NCBI RefSeq assembly: GCF_000014225.1
Contig: NC_008228.1
Span: 4,092,001-4,156,000 of the forward strand
Length of the DNA: 64,000 nucleotides
Source: Paraglaciecola sp. T6c
GTDB lineage: Bacteria; Pseudomonadota; Gammaproteobacteria; Enterobacterales; Alteromonadaceae
Direction: 5' to 3'
Positions 40,145 through 49,001 of this stretch are shown here, piece after piece. A model generated the notes under the pieces. That model was not told the origin of the DNA. It worked only from the letters and a program-made list of their open reading frames with translations, and ran no database searches. Made by a program: the position numbers and the translations under genes. Each line of letters opens with the position of its first letter. Within the stretch, counting starts at the first letter, position 1.

Positions 40145-43100
40145 TGAAGATACTTAGCCTGCAATTTAGCAACCTCAACTCATTAAAAGGCCAATGGAAA
40201 ATAGACTTTCGCCAAGCGCCTTTTGCCGATAACGGTGTGTTCGCTATCACGGGCCCTACTGGGGCAGGCAAAACCACCTTGCTGGATGCCATCTGCTTAG
40301 CGCTCTACCATGAAACCCCGCGCTTAGGGGCGCTGTCGGCCAATAACAACGAGATCATGACCCGAGGCACAGCCGAGTGCAGTGCCGAAGTTGAGTTTGA
40401 AGTAAAAGGCATGGCCTATCGCGCCTTTTGGAGTATGCGCCGCTCACACGGCAAGCCAGACGGTAAGCTGCAAGCGGCGGTGGTGGAGCTAGGGGACGTT
40501 GCCTCAGAAAAAGTGCTGGCTAGCCAAATTAAGAAAAAGTCAGAGCTGATAGAGCAAATCACCGGGCTTGATTTTGGTCGTTTTACTAAATCCATGATGC
40601 TCTCTCAAGGGGAGTTTGCGGCGTTTTTAAATGCCGATGAAAAGCAGCGCGCCGAGCTATTAGAAGAACTCACAGGCACTGAAATTTACGGCTTGATCTC
40701 TGAACGCGTACACCAACATTACAGCCAAGCGAAACAACAGTTAGCCGAGCTTGAAGCCCAAGCCAAAGGGGTACAGTTGCTCAGCGAAGATCAAAAGCAA
40801 GCCTTAATGGATGAACAGCAAGACTTACAAGGGCAGCAAAAAGAGCGCCAAATACACATAAGTGCTAAACAAGAGCATGTGAACTGGTGGCAACAACTTG
40901 ACTCCGCTCAAAGTGCACAACAGCAAGCCACACTGCAGCTGACCCAAGCTCAACACGAAAAAGAGCAGCAAAAAGAGGCCTTACAACGACTGGCCAACAG
41001 CCACCCGAGTGAAGCGCTGCGAGCGCCGTTTGAGTTATTAACCGACGCTCAAGCCCAGTGCATTAACGACGAAAAGGCCTTGGGTCAAAGCCAGCAGCAA
41101 CTGCAAACAAGTGACGCTAGCTTAGCGCAAAGTAAAACCGTAAGTGTGGCAGTGAGTAATGAATTTCAGGCAATCAAAGCGACATACCACGCACAAGAAA
41201 CCTTGCTCAACGAAGAGGTTATTCCCCTAGATAACGAAATACGTCAACACCAGGACCAGCTCACCCAAACCAACGCGCAACACGCTCAGTTGAGTACAAA
41301 GCATGCACAGCTTGTGCAAGATGTTGAAAACACCCAGACGGGGATTAATAGTCAGCAGCAATCGTTAAAACAAGCCAATGACTACTTAACCGCTCGTCCC
41401 TCTGATGAAGCACTGAAACAGTATTTAGGTCAATGGCAGTTGCAAGCGCAACAAATCAAAAAAGAACAAACGAGTTATCAGCAACTGGCTGAAAAGTGTA
41501 AACAGGAACAAAGGCAATTACACCTAGCCCAGCAAGACGCTCAGCTTAACCAGCAGCAACATGAAAAAATCAATCAACAAACCCGTGAATTGGAAAACGA
41601 GTTTCAGCAACAAACCGAGCGTTTATCTAAGCTTGAAGAGCATGGCGCGATTGACCCCCAAGAGCGGCAGCTCAGTACATTACAAAGCTTAACGCCGTCA
41701 CTATTGGCGTTAAAAAACACTCAGCAACAATGGCAACAGCAAACCCAAGAGCTAACCGAAAAACAGACTCAGCTCGCTGATAACCTAGCGCAACAAAAAA
41801 ACCTGAGCAATGAACGAGAAGTTATAAAACGTCAGTATTTGGCAAAAAGCCAGCAAGTGAAACTGCTTAGCCAACTTATCAGCCAAGAAGAGCAGTTAAT
41901 TCACTTTCGCGCAGCCCTAAAAGATGAACACCCCTGCCCTTTGTGCGGCGCCAAAGAGCACCCGCTGACATCTGAAATGGCGGTGGATATTCCTGATACC
42001 GTTACGCAAAAACAACAACAGGAAAGCGAACTGGCTCAGTTAGAAGAGCAAGGTAAAGAAATACGCGCAAAACTAGATGCCTTCCTGCGCGGTGAAACCG
42101 AGCTGAGACAACGTATCGATTGGCTCAGTACCCAACAAGCACAATTAAGCCAAACATGGCCTGAGATGTGCCAAGCCCTAAGCCCGTTATCTGATCAACA
42201 AACTAACCTGCAACTTACTATTGATAATGCTGACTCGCTTATTGCCATTGAAAATCAATTTAACCAGCAAATTCAGCAGTTACAAAAGCAGATAGAAAAG
42301 TTAAAAACGCAAGCTCGCACTTTGTTAGTCAGCAAGGAAAAATGGCAACACAGTCAAAGCCAGAGTCAAAGTGCCAGCTCAGCCTTATTGCTGGCGCAGC
42401 AGTCAGCGAAAAACCTAGAAAACAGTGCGCAAAATCTTAGCAACGATATACAACAGGCCGGTGAGACATTAACTTCATTGAGCCAAAGCTTGTTAACGCA
42501 TATTCAGCAACACGGCTATACACCACCCGAGGCAGATAATCTGCTTCAATGGCTAACGAGCAAAGAACAAGACGCCAAGCAGTGGGAACACCACGACAAT
42601 CAGCGCAATGAGGCGACGGTGCAAATAGACAAACTCACCAGCGCCCAGCAACATCAGCTTAGCCTATCAGGCGACACCAAGAGTCAGCTAACCGCTATTG
42701 AGCAGCAACGCCAAACGTTACGCGCACAACTTGAGAGCCTAAGTACTAAACGCTTTAGCTTGTTTGCTGATAAGTCGGTTAAAACAGAGCGCGAGACATT
42801 AAGCGAAACGCTGCGCACTTTAGAAGCGCGCCACGAACACGCTCAGCAGCAAATGCGCCAAAAAGAGCAGGAACACAATACCCATTTGGCTAACGTACAA
42901 AACGCCCAAACCCAGTTGCAACAAAACCAAACCCGCCTCAAAACGCGGCAAAACGAATGGCAAACCAAGCTCCTAGCCAGCCCCTTTGCCGACCAGCAAG
43001 CCTTTGAAGCCGCCTTACTTGATGAAGCCACCCGTGCGACATTACAAACACTCAAACAAACCTTGGATGACAACCTAGCAAAATATCAGGCTTTGCTTGA

Positions 43101-43842
43101 GCAAGCTAACACCCAAGTCAAAACGCTGTTGGCACACAACAATGCCACCCAGTGGCAACTACAAACGCGCGATGCGGTTATTGAAGCCTTAAATGCCCTG
43201 ACTGAAGAGCAACACAAGGGGAACAAGCGTGAAGGTGAAATCAGCCAAGCGTTGAATTTCGATAAACAGCGCAGCAGCGAACAACAAAGTCTATTTAGCC
43301 AAATTGAATTACAGCGAAATGAATTTGAACATATTCATTACCTGCATTCGTTAATTGGCTCGCAAAAAGGGGATAAGTTTCGTACGTTTGCCCAAGGCCT
43401 CACCCTTGATAATTTGATGTACCTGGCCAATAAACAACTAGAGCGCTTGCACGGCCGATATTTACTCAAGCGCAAAGCCGATGCCAGTTTAGCCCTAAGC
43501 GTGATTGATACCTGGCAAGGGGATATTCAGCGCGACACTAAGACCCTCAGCGGCGGCGAAAGCTTCTTGGTCAGCCTAGCACTGGCACTGGCGCTATCAG
43601 AACTGGTCAGTCACAAGACCAGCATCGACTCTTTGTTTTTAGACGAAGGTTTTGGCACCCTAGACAGTGAAACACTGGATATTGCCTTGGATGCACTGGA
43701 TAACCTGCACGCCTCGGGCAAAATGATTGGGGTTATCAGTCATGTTGAAGCCATGAAAGAGCGCATCGTAGCGCAATTGGCAGTGACCAAGAAAAGTGGA
43801 TTAGGGGTGAGTGAGTTGGATCAGCGGTACGCTGTGCGTTAA
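40144..43842 (+). CDS. sbcC: SbcC, SMC-like ATPase subunit of the SbcCD nuclease
   Basis: A 1232-residue Rad50-type protein. Walker A (GPTGAGKTT, residues 37-45) and the C-terminal lobe with signature LSGGES (about 1135) and Walker B SLFLDEGFGTLD (about 1160) form the ATPase head. Between them run two very long glutamine-rich coiled coils meeting at the zinc hook CPLCGAKEHP near residue 598. It powers the SbcD nuclease on hairpins and blocked ends. It shares TAATG with sbcD, so translation is coupled. The repeat island, made of hairpins that SbcCD-type nucleases attack, begins immediately after its stop; this adjacency may be chance. Confidence 0.96.
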   Translation: MKILSLQFSNLNSLKGQWKIDFRQAPFADNGVFAITGPTGAGKTTLLDAICLALYHETPRLGALSANNNEIMTRGTAECSAEVEFEVKGMAYRAFWSMRRSHGKPDGKLQAAVVELGDVASEKVLASQIKKKSELIEQITGLDFGRFTKSMMLSQGEFAAFLNADEKQRAELLEELTGTEIYGLISERVHQHYSQAKQQLAELEAQAKGVQLLSEDQKQALMDEQQDLQGQQKERQIHISAKQEHVNWWQQLDSAQSAQQQATLQLTQAQHEKEQQKEALQRLANSHPSEALRAPFELLTDAQAQCINDEKALGQSQQQLQTSDASLAQSKTVSVAVSNEFQAIKATYHAQETLLNEEVIPLDNEIRQHQDQLTQTNAQHAQLSTKHAQLVQDVENTQTGINSQQQSLKQANDYLTARPSDEALKQYLGQWQLQAQQIKKEQTSYQQLAEKCKQEQRQLHLAQQDAQLNQQQHEKINQQTRELENEFQQQTERLSKLEEHGAIDPQERQLSTLQSLTPSLLALKNTQQQWQQQTQELTEKQTQLADNLAQQKNLSNEREVIKRQYLAKSQQVKLLSQLISQEEQLIHFRAALKDEHPCPLCGAKEHPLTSEMAVDIPDTVTQKQQQESELAQLEEQGKEIRAKLDAFLRGETELRQRIDWLSTQQAQLSQTWPEMCQALSPLSDQQTNLQLTIDNADSLIAIENQFNQQIQQLQKQIEKLKTQARTLLVSKEKWQHSQSQSQSASSALLLAQQSAKNLENSAQNLSNDIQQAGETLTSLSQSLLTHIQQHGYTPPEADNLLQWLTSKEQDAKQWEHHDNQRNEATVQIDKLTSAQQHQLSLSGDTKSQLTAIEQQRQTLRAQLESLSTKRFSLFADKSVKTERETLSETLRTLEARHEHAQQQMRQKEQEHNTHLANVQNAQTQLQQNQTRLKTRQNEWQTKLLASPFADQQAFEAALLDEATRATLQTLKQTLDDNLAKYQALLEQANTQVKTLLAHNNATQWQLQTRDAVIEALNALTEEQHKGNKREGEISQALNFDKQRSSEQQSLFSQIELQRNEFEHIHYLHSLIGSQKGDKFRTFAQGLTLDNLMYLANKQLERLHGRYLLKRKADASLALSVIDTWQGDIQRDTKTLSGGESFLVSLALALALSELVSHKTSIDSLFLDEGFGTLDSETLDIALDALDNLHASGKMIGVISHVEAMKERIVAQLAVTKKSGLGVSELDQRYAVR

Positions 43843-43860
43843 GCAAACGCGTCGCTTGTT

Positions 43861-44938
43861 TATGTGCTGCGCACACTGAGATTACGCTGCGCTTAATTAT
43901 GGCCTTCGGCCACACAGCACAGCTTCGCTGCGTTACGCACTGCGTGTGCCAAGCAATCGCGTTGCTCACTATGCGCTTTGCTTATTTATGGCCTTCGGCC
44001 ACACAGCACAGCTTCGCTGTTCACACACTGCGCGCACCAAGCAATCGCGTTGCTCACCGCAATCTATTGCGTTTTTGATACGGCATCCCTGCCGCACCAG
44101 TAACTCTTTCTTCTACAGCTAAGAAAAGTACGCACAAATTCATCGGGAATAAATTTGAACATCCGAAGGATGGCCTAAGCGTCGCGTGCGCAAGGTGAAA
44201 TGCATGGACGCATTTCATAAAAGAAGCCGCTCTCCAGCAAGTCACTTTTCTCGGCAACTGCTCCCTGCGTTGCTCTACCTTCCAACATCCATGTTGGTCG
44301 CCTGCGCGTCTCGCCTAACACTGGCCGTGAAAACGCGTTCCCGACGCGGCTTTCACTTGAATGACATCCATGTCATTAATCCAGTGTCAGTCTTCGATGC
44401 TCTGGGTGACTTGAGTCGGTAAGTAAGGCATGCGCTTCGCTTATTTATGGCCTTCGGCCACACAGTACAGCTTCGCTGCATACACATTGCGTGTGCTAAG
44501 CAATCGCTTCGCTCACCGTCATCCATGACGTTTTTCAAGCCTCATCCATGAGGCCCGACATACTTTTCTTCAACAGCTAAGAAAAGTACGCAAAAGAAGC
44601 CGCCTTCCAACCAATTTTTTGATCCATATTTTTGATCGACTTCAACGCCAGAACGGCGAAAGGTAACGTCCCTGTAGAGCACTTCTCTATGTAAGCTCTT
44701 CGAAAACTTATAATTCAAAACGGAGTTTAAACCCGTCGCTGGTGCCTCACCCAGCTTCGCCATCCATGGCGAATCGTTCACCCGATAGGAGCGTTGCTCC
44801 TAAAAGCTTCGGGCTCCCCCCTGTCTGGACATCTGACAAGCCAATTAAAAAGATGGAAAATTGGAGTCGTGAACCACAGCAGCAACTGCGTCGCCAATAG
44901 AATCGGTTACGCCGCTGACTTGGGTGTACTGTTAATTC
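43861..44938 (+). repeat. Repeat array A: composite hairpin repeat
   Basis: About 1.08 kb of non-coding mosaic sequence. It contains three copies of a module around TGGCC-TTC-GGCCA (43900, 43989 and about 44447). Two versions of the ACTTTTCTT...AAGAAAAGT stem follow, then blocks around ATTTTTTGATCCATATTT (44616) and TTCGCC-ATCCAT-GGCGAA (44756-44773). Next come AGGAGC-GTT-GCTCCT (44787-44801) and CTGTCTGGACATCTGACAAG with AAAATTGGAGTCGTG (to 44871). The last part ends in the junction half-site TGGGTGTAC-TGTTAA (44921-44935). The same modules recur in the same order in arrays B and C and inverted in D. Confidence 0.9.
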
Positions 44939-44974
44939 TTAGTTTTCATTACCCCATTTGATTTAGCTTTTATA

Positions 44975-45009
44975 TTGTTTGTTTTCATCTGAAGGTGTAC
45001 ATTGTACAC
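44975..45009 (+). promoter_or_regulatory. Promoter and overlapping operator of the toxin-antitoxin operon
   Basis: TTGTTT (44975-44980), a 17-bp spacer, and TACATT (44998-45003) form a plausible sigma-70 promoter. A perfect dyad, GTGTACA-T-TGTACAC (44995-45009), covers the -10 box and ends 13 bp before the toxin ATG. This is the expected layout for autorepression by the xre-type antitoxin encoded downstream. Confidence 0.65.
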
Positions 45010-45022
45010 TTAAGGTTTAGCA

Positions 45023-45370
45023 ATGGGGGATCCTGTGAGTCATGCTATTGAGTTTATTGAGACTTCGATATTTACCAAGCAGATTAGCGCTATTGCTACC
45101 GACGATGAACTTAAAGATCTTCAAGTAGAACTTATTGCCCAACCCTAAAAAGGCGATTTGATTCGAGATACTGGTGGCCTGCGCAAAATACGAATGGCTG
45201 TGGGCAATCGAGGAAAAAGTGGCAATGCTAGGGTTATTTACTTTTTGGCTCATGTTGAAAAGATCTACTTAATTTTGGCGTATCCCAAGAGCGTTAAAGA
45301 CTCCTTGAGCCAAAGTGAGAAGGCTGAGTTAAAGAGCCTTGTAAAATTATTAAAAGGGGAAGATAAATGA
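45023..45370 (+). pseudogene. RelE/HigB-like toxin gene interrupted by an in-frame stop
   Basis: From the ATG at 45023 (AAGG seven bases upstream) the frame reads 41 codons ending LIAQP. It then meets TAA at 45146-45148 and continues open in the same frame (KGDLIRDTGGLRKIRMA) to 45370, where it overlaps the antitoxin ATG. With the stop read through it would be 115 residues, the size of a RelE-superfamily mRNA interferase, with the GTGGLRKIRxA-like core and the C-terminal YPKSVKDSLSQSEKAELKSL helix. A single-base change (for example GAA to TAA) explains the break, so the toxin is probably inactive. Confidence 0.8.
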
Positions 45371-45651
45371 GTGTTTTTGATGAATTGAAAGCGTCTCTCG
45401 AAGAGGCTGTTGTTATCGAGCAAGGGCAAAGGAAAGCTGCTCGTGTGACCTCTTATGAGGTTGCAGATGTTAAAGCTATTCGTGCTCAACTAAATGTTTC
45501 TCAAATAGAATTTGCCGCAGTACTGGGCACGAGTGTCGATACCATCAAAAGCTGGGAAAAAAGACGTCGTAACCCAACAGGACTAGCAGCAAAGGTGCTA
45601 GCAACAATTAAAGACAATCCGGCGGTATATCAGGAATTAGCAAGACATTAG
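45367..45651 (+). CDS. HigA-like antitoxin, XRE helix-turn-helix regulator
   Basis: A 94-residue DNA-binding protein. The C-terminal half holds an XRE HTH (about residues 36-72: RAQLNVSQIEFAAVLG, then SVDTIKSWEKRRRNPTG), and the N-terminal helix should bind the toxin. The ATG overlaps the toxin stop (ATGA). The toxin-first order is that of higBA-type systems, in which the antitoxin represses its own promoter. The reading frame and the upstream operator are intact although the toxin gene is broken. The gene is framed by repeat arrays A and B. Confidence 0.85.
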   Translation: MSVFDELKASLEEAVVIEQGQRKAARVTSYEVADVKAIRAQLNVSQIEFAAVLGTSVDTIKSWEKRRRNPTGLAAKVLATIKDNPAVYQELARH

Positions 45652-45654
45652 GAA

Positions 45655-46209
45655 GTCGCTCTGCTTATTTATGGCCTTCGGCCACGATGCATGTGCTGCG
45701 CACACTGAGGTTACACTTCGCTAGGGCATGCGCTGCGCGCACCAAGCAATCGCGTTGCTCACTATATGCTTCGCACTCGGCATCCATGCCTTTTTTCAAA
45801 CGAAATCCATTTCGTCCAACTGACTTTTCTTCAACAGCTAAGAAAAGTAAGCAAAAGAAGCCGATCTCCAGCCAATTTTTTGATCCATATTTTTAATTGT
45901 CTTCAATGCCAGAACGGCGAAAGGTAACATCCTTGTAAAACACTTCGCCTTGTCCAGACGTCCCTGTCTGGACATCTGACAAGCCAATTAAAAAGATGGA
46001 AAATTGGAGTCGTGAAAAAGCCAAAACATGCGCTGCGCGCACTAAAAGTCTGAGATGCTTTGGGTGACTTGAGTCGGTGGAAAAAGAAAAAAAGAAACGA
46101 CTGCGTCGCCAAAACATGTGCTTCGCGCACTAAAAACAGCGGTTGTATCACTAGAATAGCTGCATTTTCGAGCTCGGGTTGAAACGACTTAACATGAGGG
46201 CCCTGTTAA
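45655..46209 (+). repeat. Repeat array B: composite hairpin repeat
   Basis: A shorter copy of the array begins 4 bp after the antitoxin stop. It holds TGGCC-TTC-GGCCA, GGC-ATCCAT-GCC (45779-45790), ACGAA-ATCCAT-TTCGT (45800-45815), ACTTTTCTT-N8-AAGAAAAGT, and the block around ATTTTTTGATCCATATTT. The stem GTCCAGAC-GTCCCT-GTCTGGAC (45952-45973) and the AAAATTGGAGTCGTG block follow, then CGAC-TGC-GTCG (46098-46108). It ends in the junction dyad TTAACA-N9-TGTTAA (46189-46209). Open frames across it are by-products of the repeat. Confidence 0.9.
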
Positions 46210-46628
46210 CTCGCCACCTTTTAAACTCGTAAGGTGAAAGAATTGAGTAACTTTACCTGTCTTATGTTTTCCAATATAAAACCTACTTCTTAGAAGTTCT
46301 CATCTATTGGATGTATGCAAAGCTACTGCGCACATAAAGCGCTTTTTTAAGGCGTGATATCACGATAACAGCTCTGTATATCACTGTGATTTCGTAGGTT
46401 TCATATTGTAAATGAAGCATCTTGCTTCAAAAAACTACCCCGTATAGATCACCTAACAATGTTAGCGATTTGCACTCTGATAATAGCATCGATACGTTAT
46501 GTATTAGGCGGGTAACAAGATACGGTCATTCGCTACTCATTTGTGGTGAGCCATCAAAAAAAACAAGGCTAATCTAGTGACATAAAGCTATGAGAAGGCG
46601 TTCAATTTAAAATGATAAGAGGTACACA
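46210..46628. other. 419-bp gap rich in small perfect hairpins; no gene
   Basis: Between array B and the membrane-protein gene I see CACCTT-N10-AAGGTG (46215-46236), ACTTC-TTA-GAAGT (46285-46297) and the 12-bp palindrome CGTGATATCACG (46353-46364). GAAGCA-TCT-TGCTTC (46414-46428) and CTAAC-AAT-GTTAG (46453-46465) follow. Several have a triplet loop like those in the arrays, although the sequence itself does not match the array modules. No open frame is credible. Confidence 0.55.
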
Positions 46629-47237
46629 ATGGAGTTTACGAACAAACGCACCATGCTAATTTCAGCATCTTTAGTATTATTGGTGGCGATAACACAGATT
46701 ATTTATACTGCCCTTTATGTTGCTGAAGTTGGCTTTTCAAGGCAAGTTTTATGGGGGCTAGAAGCATTAATATTTACTGTTCTCGTTGCTTTTGCCGGTG
46801 CATCTATGGTGCAGGCAAAAAACTGTCAACTAGGATGGTCGGCTATTGCATTTAGTGCGGCTATTAACATTGTGCAGGTGAGTATAGGTCTGACTTTGTT
46901 TTCAACATTTGGCAAAGTTGCGGGTAGCGTAGAAGGGGCACAACCGTTAATTGGTGGCGTGGTGGCTTTGTCTTTCATGATTTACTATGCCGCGAAAGTA
47001 TTATTGGGCTTAGCAGCACTTGTTTTTGGTATGGCAAGTATCGCTAAAGGCGGTAAAGCAATAGGCGGCATTACAGCGTTAGCGGGTGTGGTTGCTATGT
47101 TTGCTAATGGCATATTGATCACCTTTAGCCGTGATGGCTTTCTTCCCTCAGGCGTTGCAGGTGGCTCAGGCGTAATTGCAACGTTACTTTTAGCAATATG
47201 CTTGATAAGTCTTTACAGTAAGGAAGATTATGGCTGA
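46629..47237 (+). CDS. Six-helix integral membrane protein, unknown function
   Basis: A 202-residue protein with about six transmembrane helices (near 9-31, 38-60, 68-93, 106-134, 139-162 and 178-197), glycine- and alanine-rich, with short loops and a charged tail (YSKEDYG). AGAGG precedes the ATG. I recognise no family or catalytic residue. It is a lone gene between repeat arrays B and C with its own strong terminator, so it behaves as a self-contained piece of cargo. A role in the membrane cannot be refined from the sequence. Confidence 0.7.
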   Translation: MEFTNKRTMLISASLVLLVAITQIIYTALYVAEVGFSRQVLWGLEALIFTVLVAFAGASMVQAKNCQLGWSAIAFSAAINIVQVSIGLTLFSTFGKVAGSVEGAQPLIGGVVALSFMIYYAAKVLLGLAALVFGMASIAKGGKAIGGITALAGVVAMFANGILITFSRDGFLPSGVAGGSGVIATLLLAICLISLYSKEDYG

Positions 47238-47273
47238 CTGTCTAACCACTAAAAGTCTTTTTAAAGAAACAAT

Positions 47274-47308
47274 AAACATCGGTACATAGTGCATGTGCCG
47301 ATGTTTTT
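47274..47308 (+). terminator. Strong Rho-independent terminator of the membrane-protein gene
   Basis: A 14-bp stem (47274-47287 with 47293-47306, one G-T pair) around a 5-nt loop, followed by TTTTT. It lies 37 bp after the stop codon. Confidence 0.9.
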
Positions 47309-47374
47309 GTATGTAGTTAATTATGTGGCGTCAAACCAGAGCCGTTTAAGTATTAGGCAAAGGAATTTCAGACA

Positions 47375-47874
47375 CACCGGCTCTTATTTGTGGCCTTCGG
47401 CCACGATTCATGTGCTGCCCACGCTGAGGTTACGCTTCGCTAGGGCATGCGCTGCGCGCACCAAGCAATCGCGTTGCTCACCATGCGCTTTGCTTATTTA
47501 TGGCCTTCGGCCACTAATCATGTGCTACGCACACCAAGCAATCGCTTCGCTCACTATATGCTTCGCACTCGGCATCCATGCCTTTTTTCAAACGAAATCC
47601 ATTTCGTCCAACTGACTTTTCTTCAACAGCTAAGAAAAGTAAGCAAAAGAAGCCGATCTCCAGCCAATTTTTTGATCCATATTTTTAATCGACTTTAATG
47701 TCAGAACGGCGAAAGGTAACATCCTTGTAAAACACTTCTCTAACTAAGCTCTTCGAAAACTTATAATTCAAAACGTAGTTTAAACCCGTCCCTGGTGCCT
47801 CACCCAGCTTCGCCATCCATGGCGAATCGTTCACCCGATAGGAGCGTTGCTCCTAAAAGCCTCGGGCTCACCCA
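47375..47874 (+). repeat. Repeat array C, first part
   Basis: The third forward copy of the composite repeat. It has two TGGCC-TTC-GGCCA-type modules (about 47391 and 47500), GGC-ATCCAT-GCC and ACGAA-ATCCAT-TTCGT, ACTTTTCTT-N8-AAGAAAAGT, and the block around ATTTTTTGATCCATATTT. TTCGCC-ATCCAT-GGCGAA follows with AGGAGC-GTT-GCTCCT, as in array A. Module order matches A and B, and the sequence over the shared blocks is nearly identical to A. Confidence 0.9.
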
Positions 47875-48735
47875 TGTCTGGACATCTGACAAGCCAATTA
47901 AAAAGATGGAAAATTGGAGTCGTGGAAAAGCCAAAGCATTCGCTTCGCGCACCAAGAATCCAAGATGCTCGGGGTGACTTGAGTCGGTGGAAAAAGAAAA
48001 AAGCAACGGCTACGCCGCTAAGAAAGCGGCTTTTTCGAGTGCTGATTTAAAATGAATTATCATAGGTGTCTTGTTTAATTATCATGGGTGTCTTGTTAAT
48101 TCAGTCAATTTAAAAGATGGAAAATTGGAGTCGTGAAAAAGCCAAAACATGCGCTTCGCACACTAAGAATCCGAGATGCTCGGGGTGACTTCATTCGGTT
48201 TTAAAAGAAAAAACAGCGACTGCGTCGCCAAATGCAACGGCTACGCCGCCTAAAAAGCGGCGTTTCCAAGCGCGGATTTAAAATGAATTAACATGGGTGT
48301 CTTGTTAATTAGGAGTCGTGAAAAAGCCAAAGCATGCGCTGCGCGCACTAAAAGTCTGAGATGCTTTGAGTGACTTGAGTCGGTTGAAAAAGAAAAAAAG
48401 CAACGGCTACGCCGCTAAGAAGCGGCTTTTTCGAGTGCGGATTTAAAATGAATTATCATGGGTGTCTTGTTAATTCACGGTTCACACGATAGGAGCGTTG
48501 CTCCTAAAAGCCTCGGGCTCACCCCTGTCTGGACATCTGACAAGTCAATTTAAAAGATGGAAAATTGGAGTCGTGAGAAAGCCAAAGCATGCGCTGCGCG
48601 CACTTAAATCTGAGATGATCGGGGTGACTTGAGTCCGCGGAAAAAGAAAAAAAGCAACGGCTACGCCGCTTAGAAAGCGGCGTTTTCGAGTGCGGATTTG
48701 AAAGGAATTATCATGCGTCTCTTATTAATTCTTGT
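47875..48735 (+). repeat. Array C tandem block: four irregular copies of a roughly 200-bp unit
   Basis: The landmark GGAGTCGTG occurs at 47916, 48127, 48312 and 48567 (spacings 211, 185 and 255). Each unit runs through AAAAAGCCAAAGCATGCGC, a GGTGACTTGAGTCGG segment, CGGC-TAC-GCCG, and a GCGGATTTAAAATGAATTA stretch. Each ends in a junction dyad: 48057 and 48079 (variant), 48288-48308 (perfect), 48453-48473, and a decayed one at about 48709 that overlaps the 3' end of the OLD nuclease gene. No coding capacity is evident. Confidence 0.85.
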
Positions 48736-48992
48736 TCTGAGAATATTTTAACTAGAGTTTGATTTTTTATAAATTCAGTCTCTTTAAATAAGTCTGGATT
48801 AGTTTTTAATGTTCTTTGTATCTCAGACTTTAATTCACCAAAAACTTTTTTTCCATACCTATAGCGAGCTACGTTTTCCTCATATTTTCTATTCAGTAAG
48901 CGAATTTGTTTTGCATAAGCTGATTGCTCAGGCTTATTGCTCTTAAGATCATGATCAATTAGCCTATCGATAGAAGCATCCTTCGCCTTCAA
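48711..48992 (-). pseudogene. 3' fragment of the OLD-family nuclease gene
   Basis: 93 codons (LKAKDASIDRLIDHDLKSNK... to the TGA at 48711) without a start of their own. Removing the IS10-like element and one copy of its target duplication joins this frame to the large fragment at 50327-51853, giving one 602-residue protein. The fragment is a charged helical C-terminus. Its last codons lie in a degenerate copy of the array's junction dyad. Confidence 0.88.
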
Positions 48993-49001
48993 GGTTGCAC
49001 T
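48993..49001. repeat. Target-site duplication, left copy
   Basis: GGTTGCACT directly abuts the left inverted repeat of the IS10-like element. The identical 9 bp follows the right end at 50327-50335. Nine base pairs is the duplication length of IS10-type IS4-family elements. Confidence 0.95.

Noticed and set aside
46441-46515. A second attC-like site around CTAACAATGTTAG and TTAGGCGGGTAAC
   Set aside because: The end resembles a Vibrio attC, but the left arm does not pair with it over any useful length.
43861-48735. CRISPR array
   Set aside because: Repeats are hairpins of different sequence without uniform repeat/spacer periodicity, and no cas gene is present.
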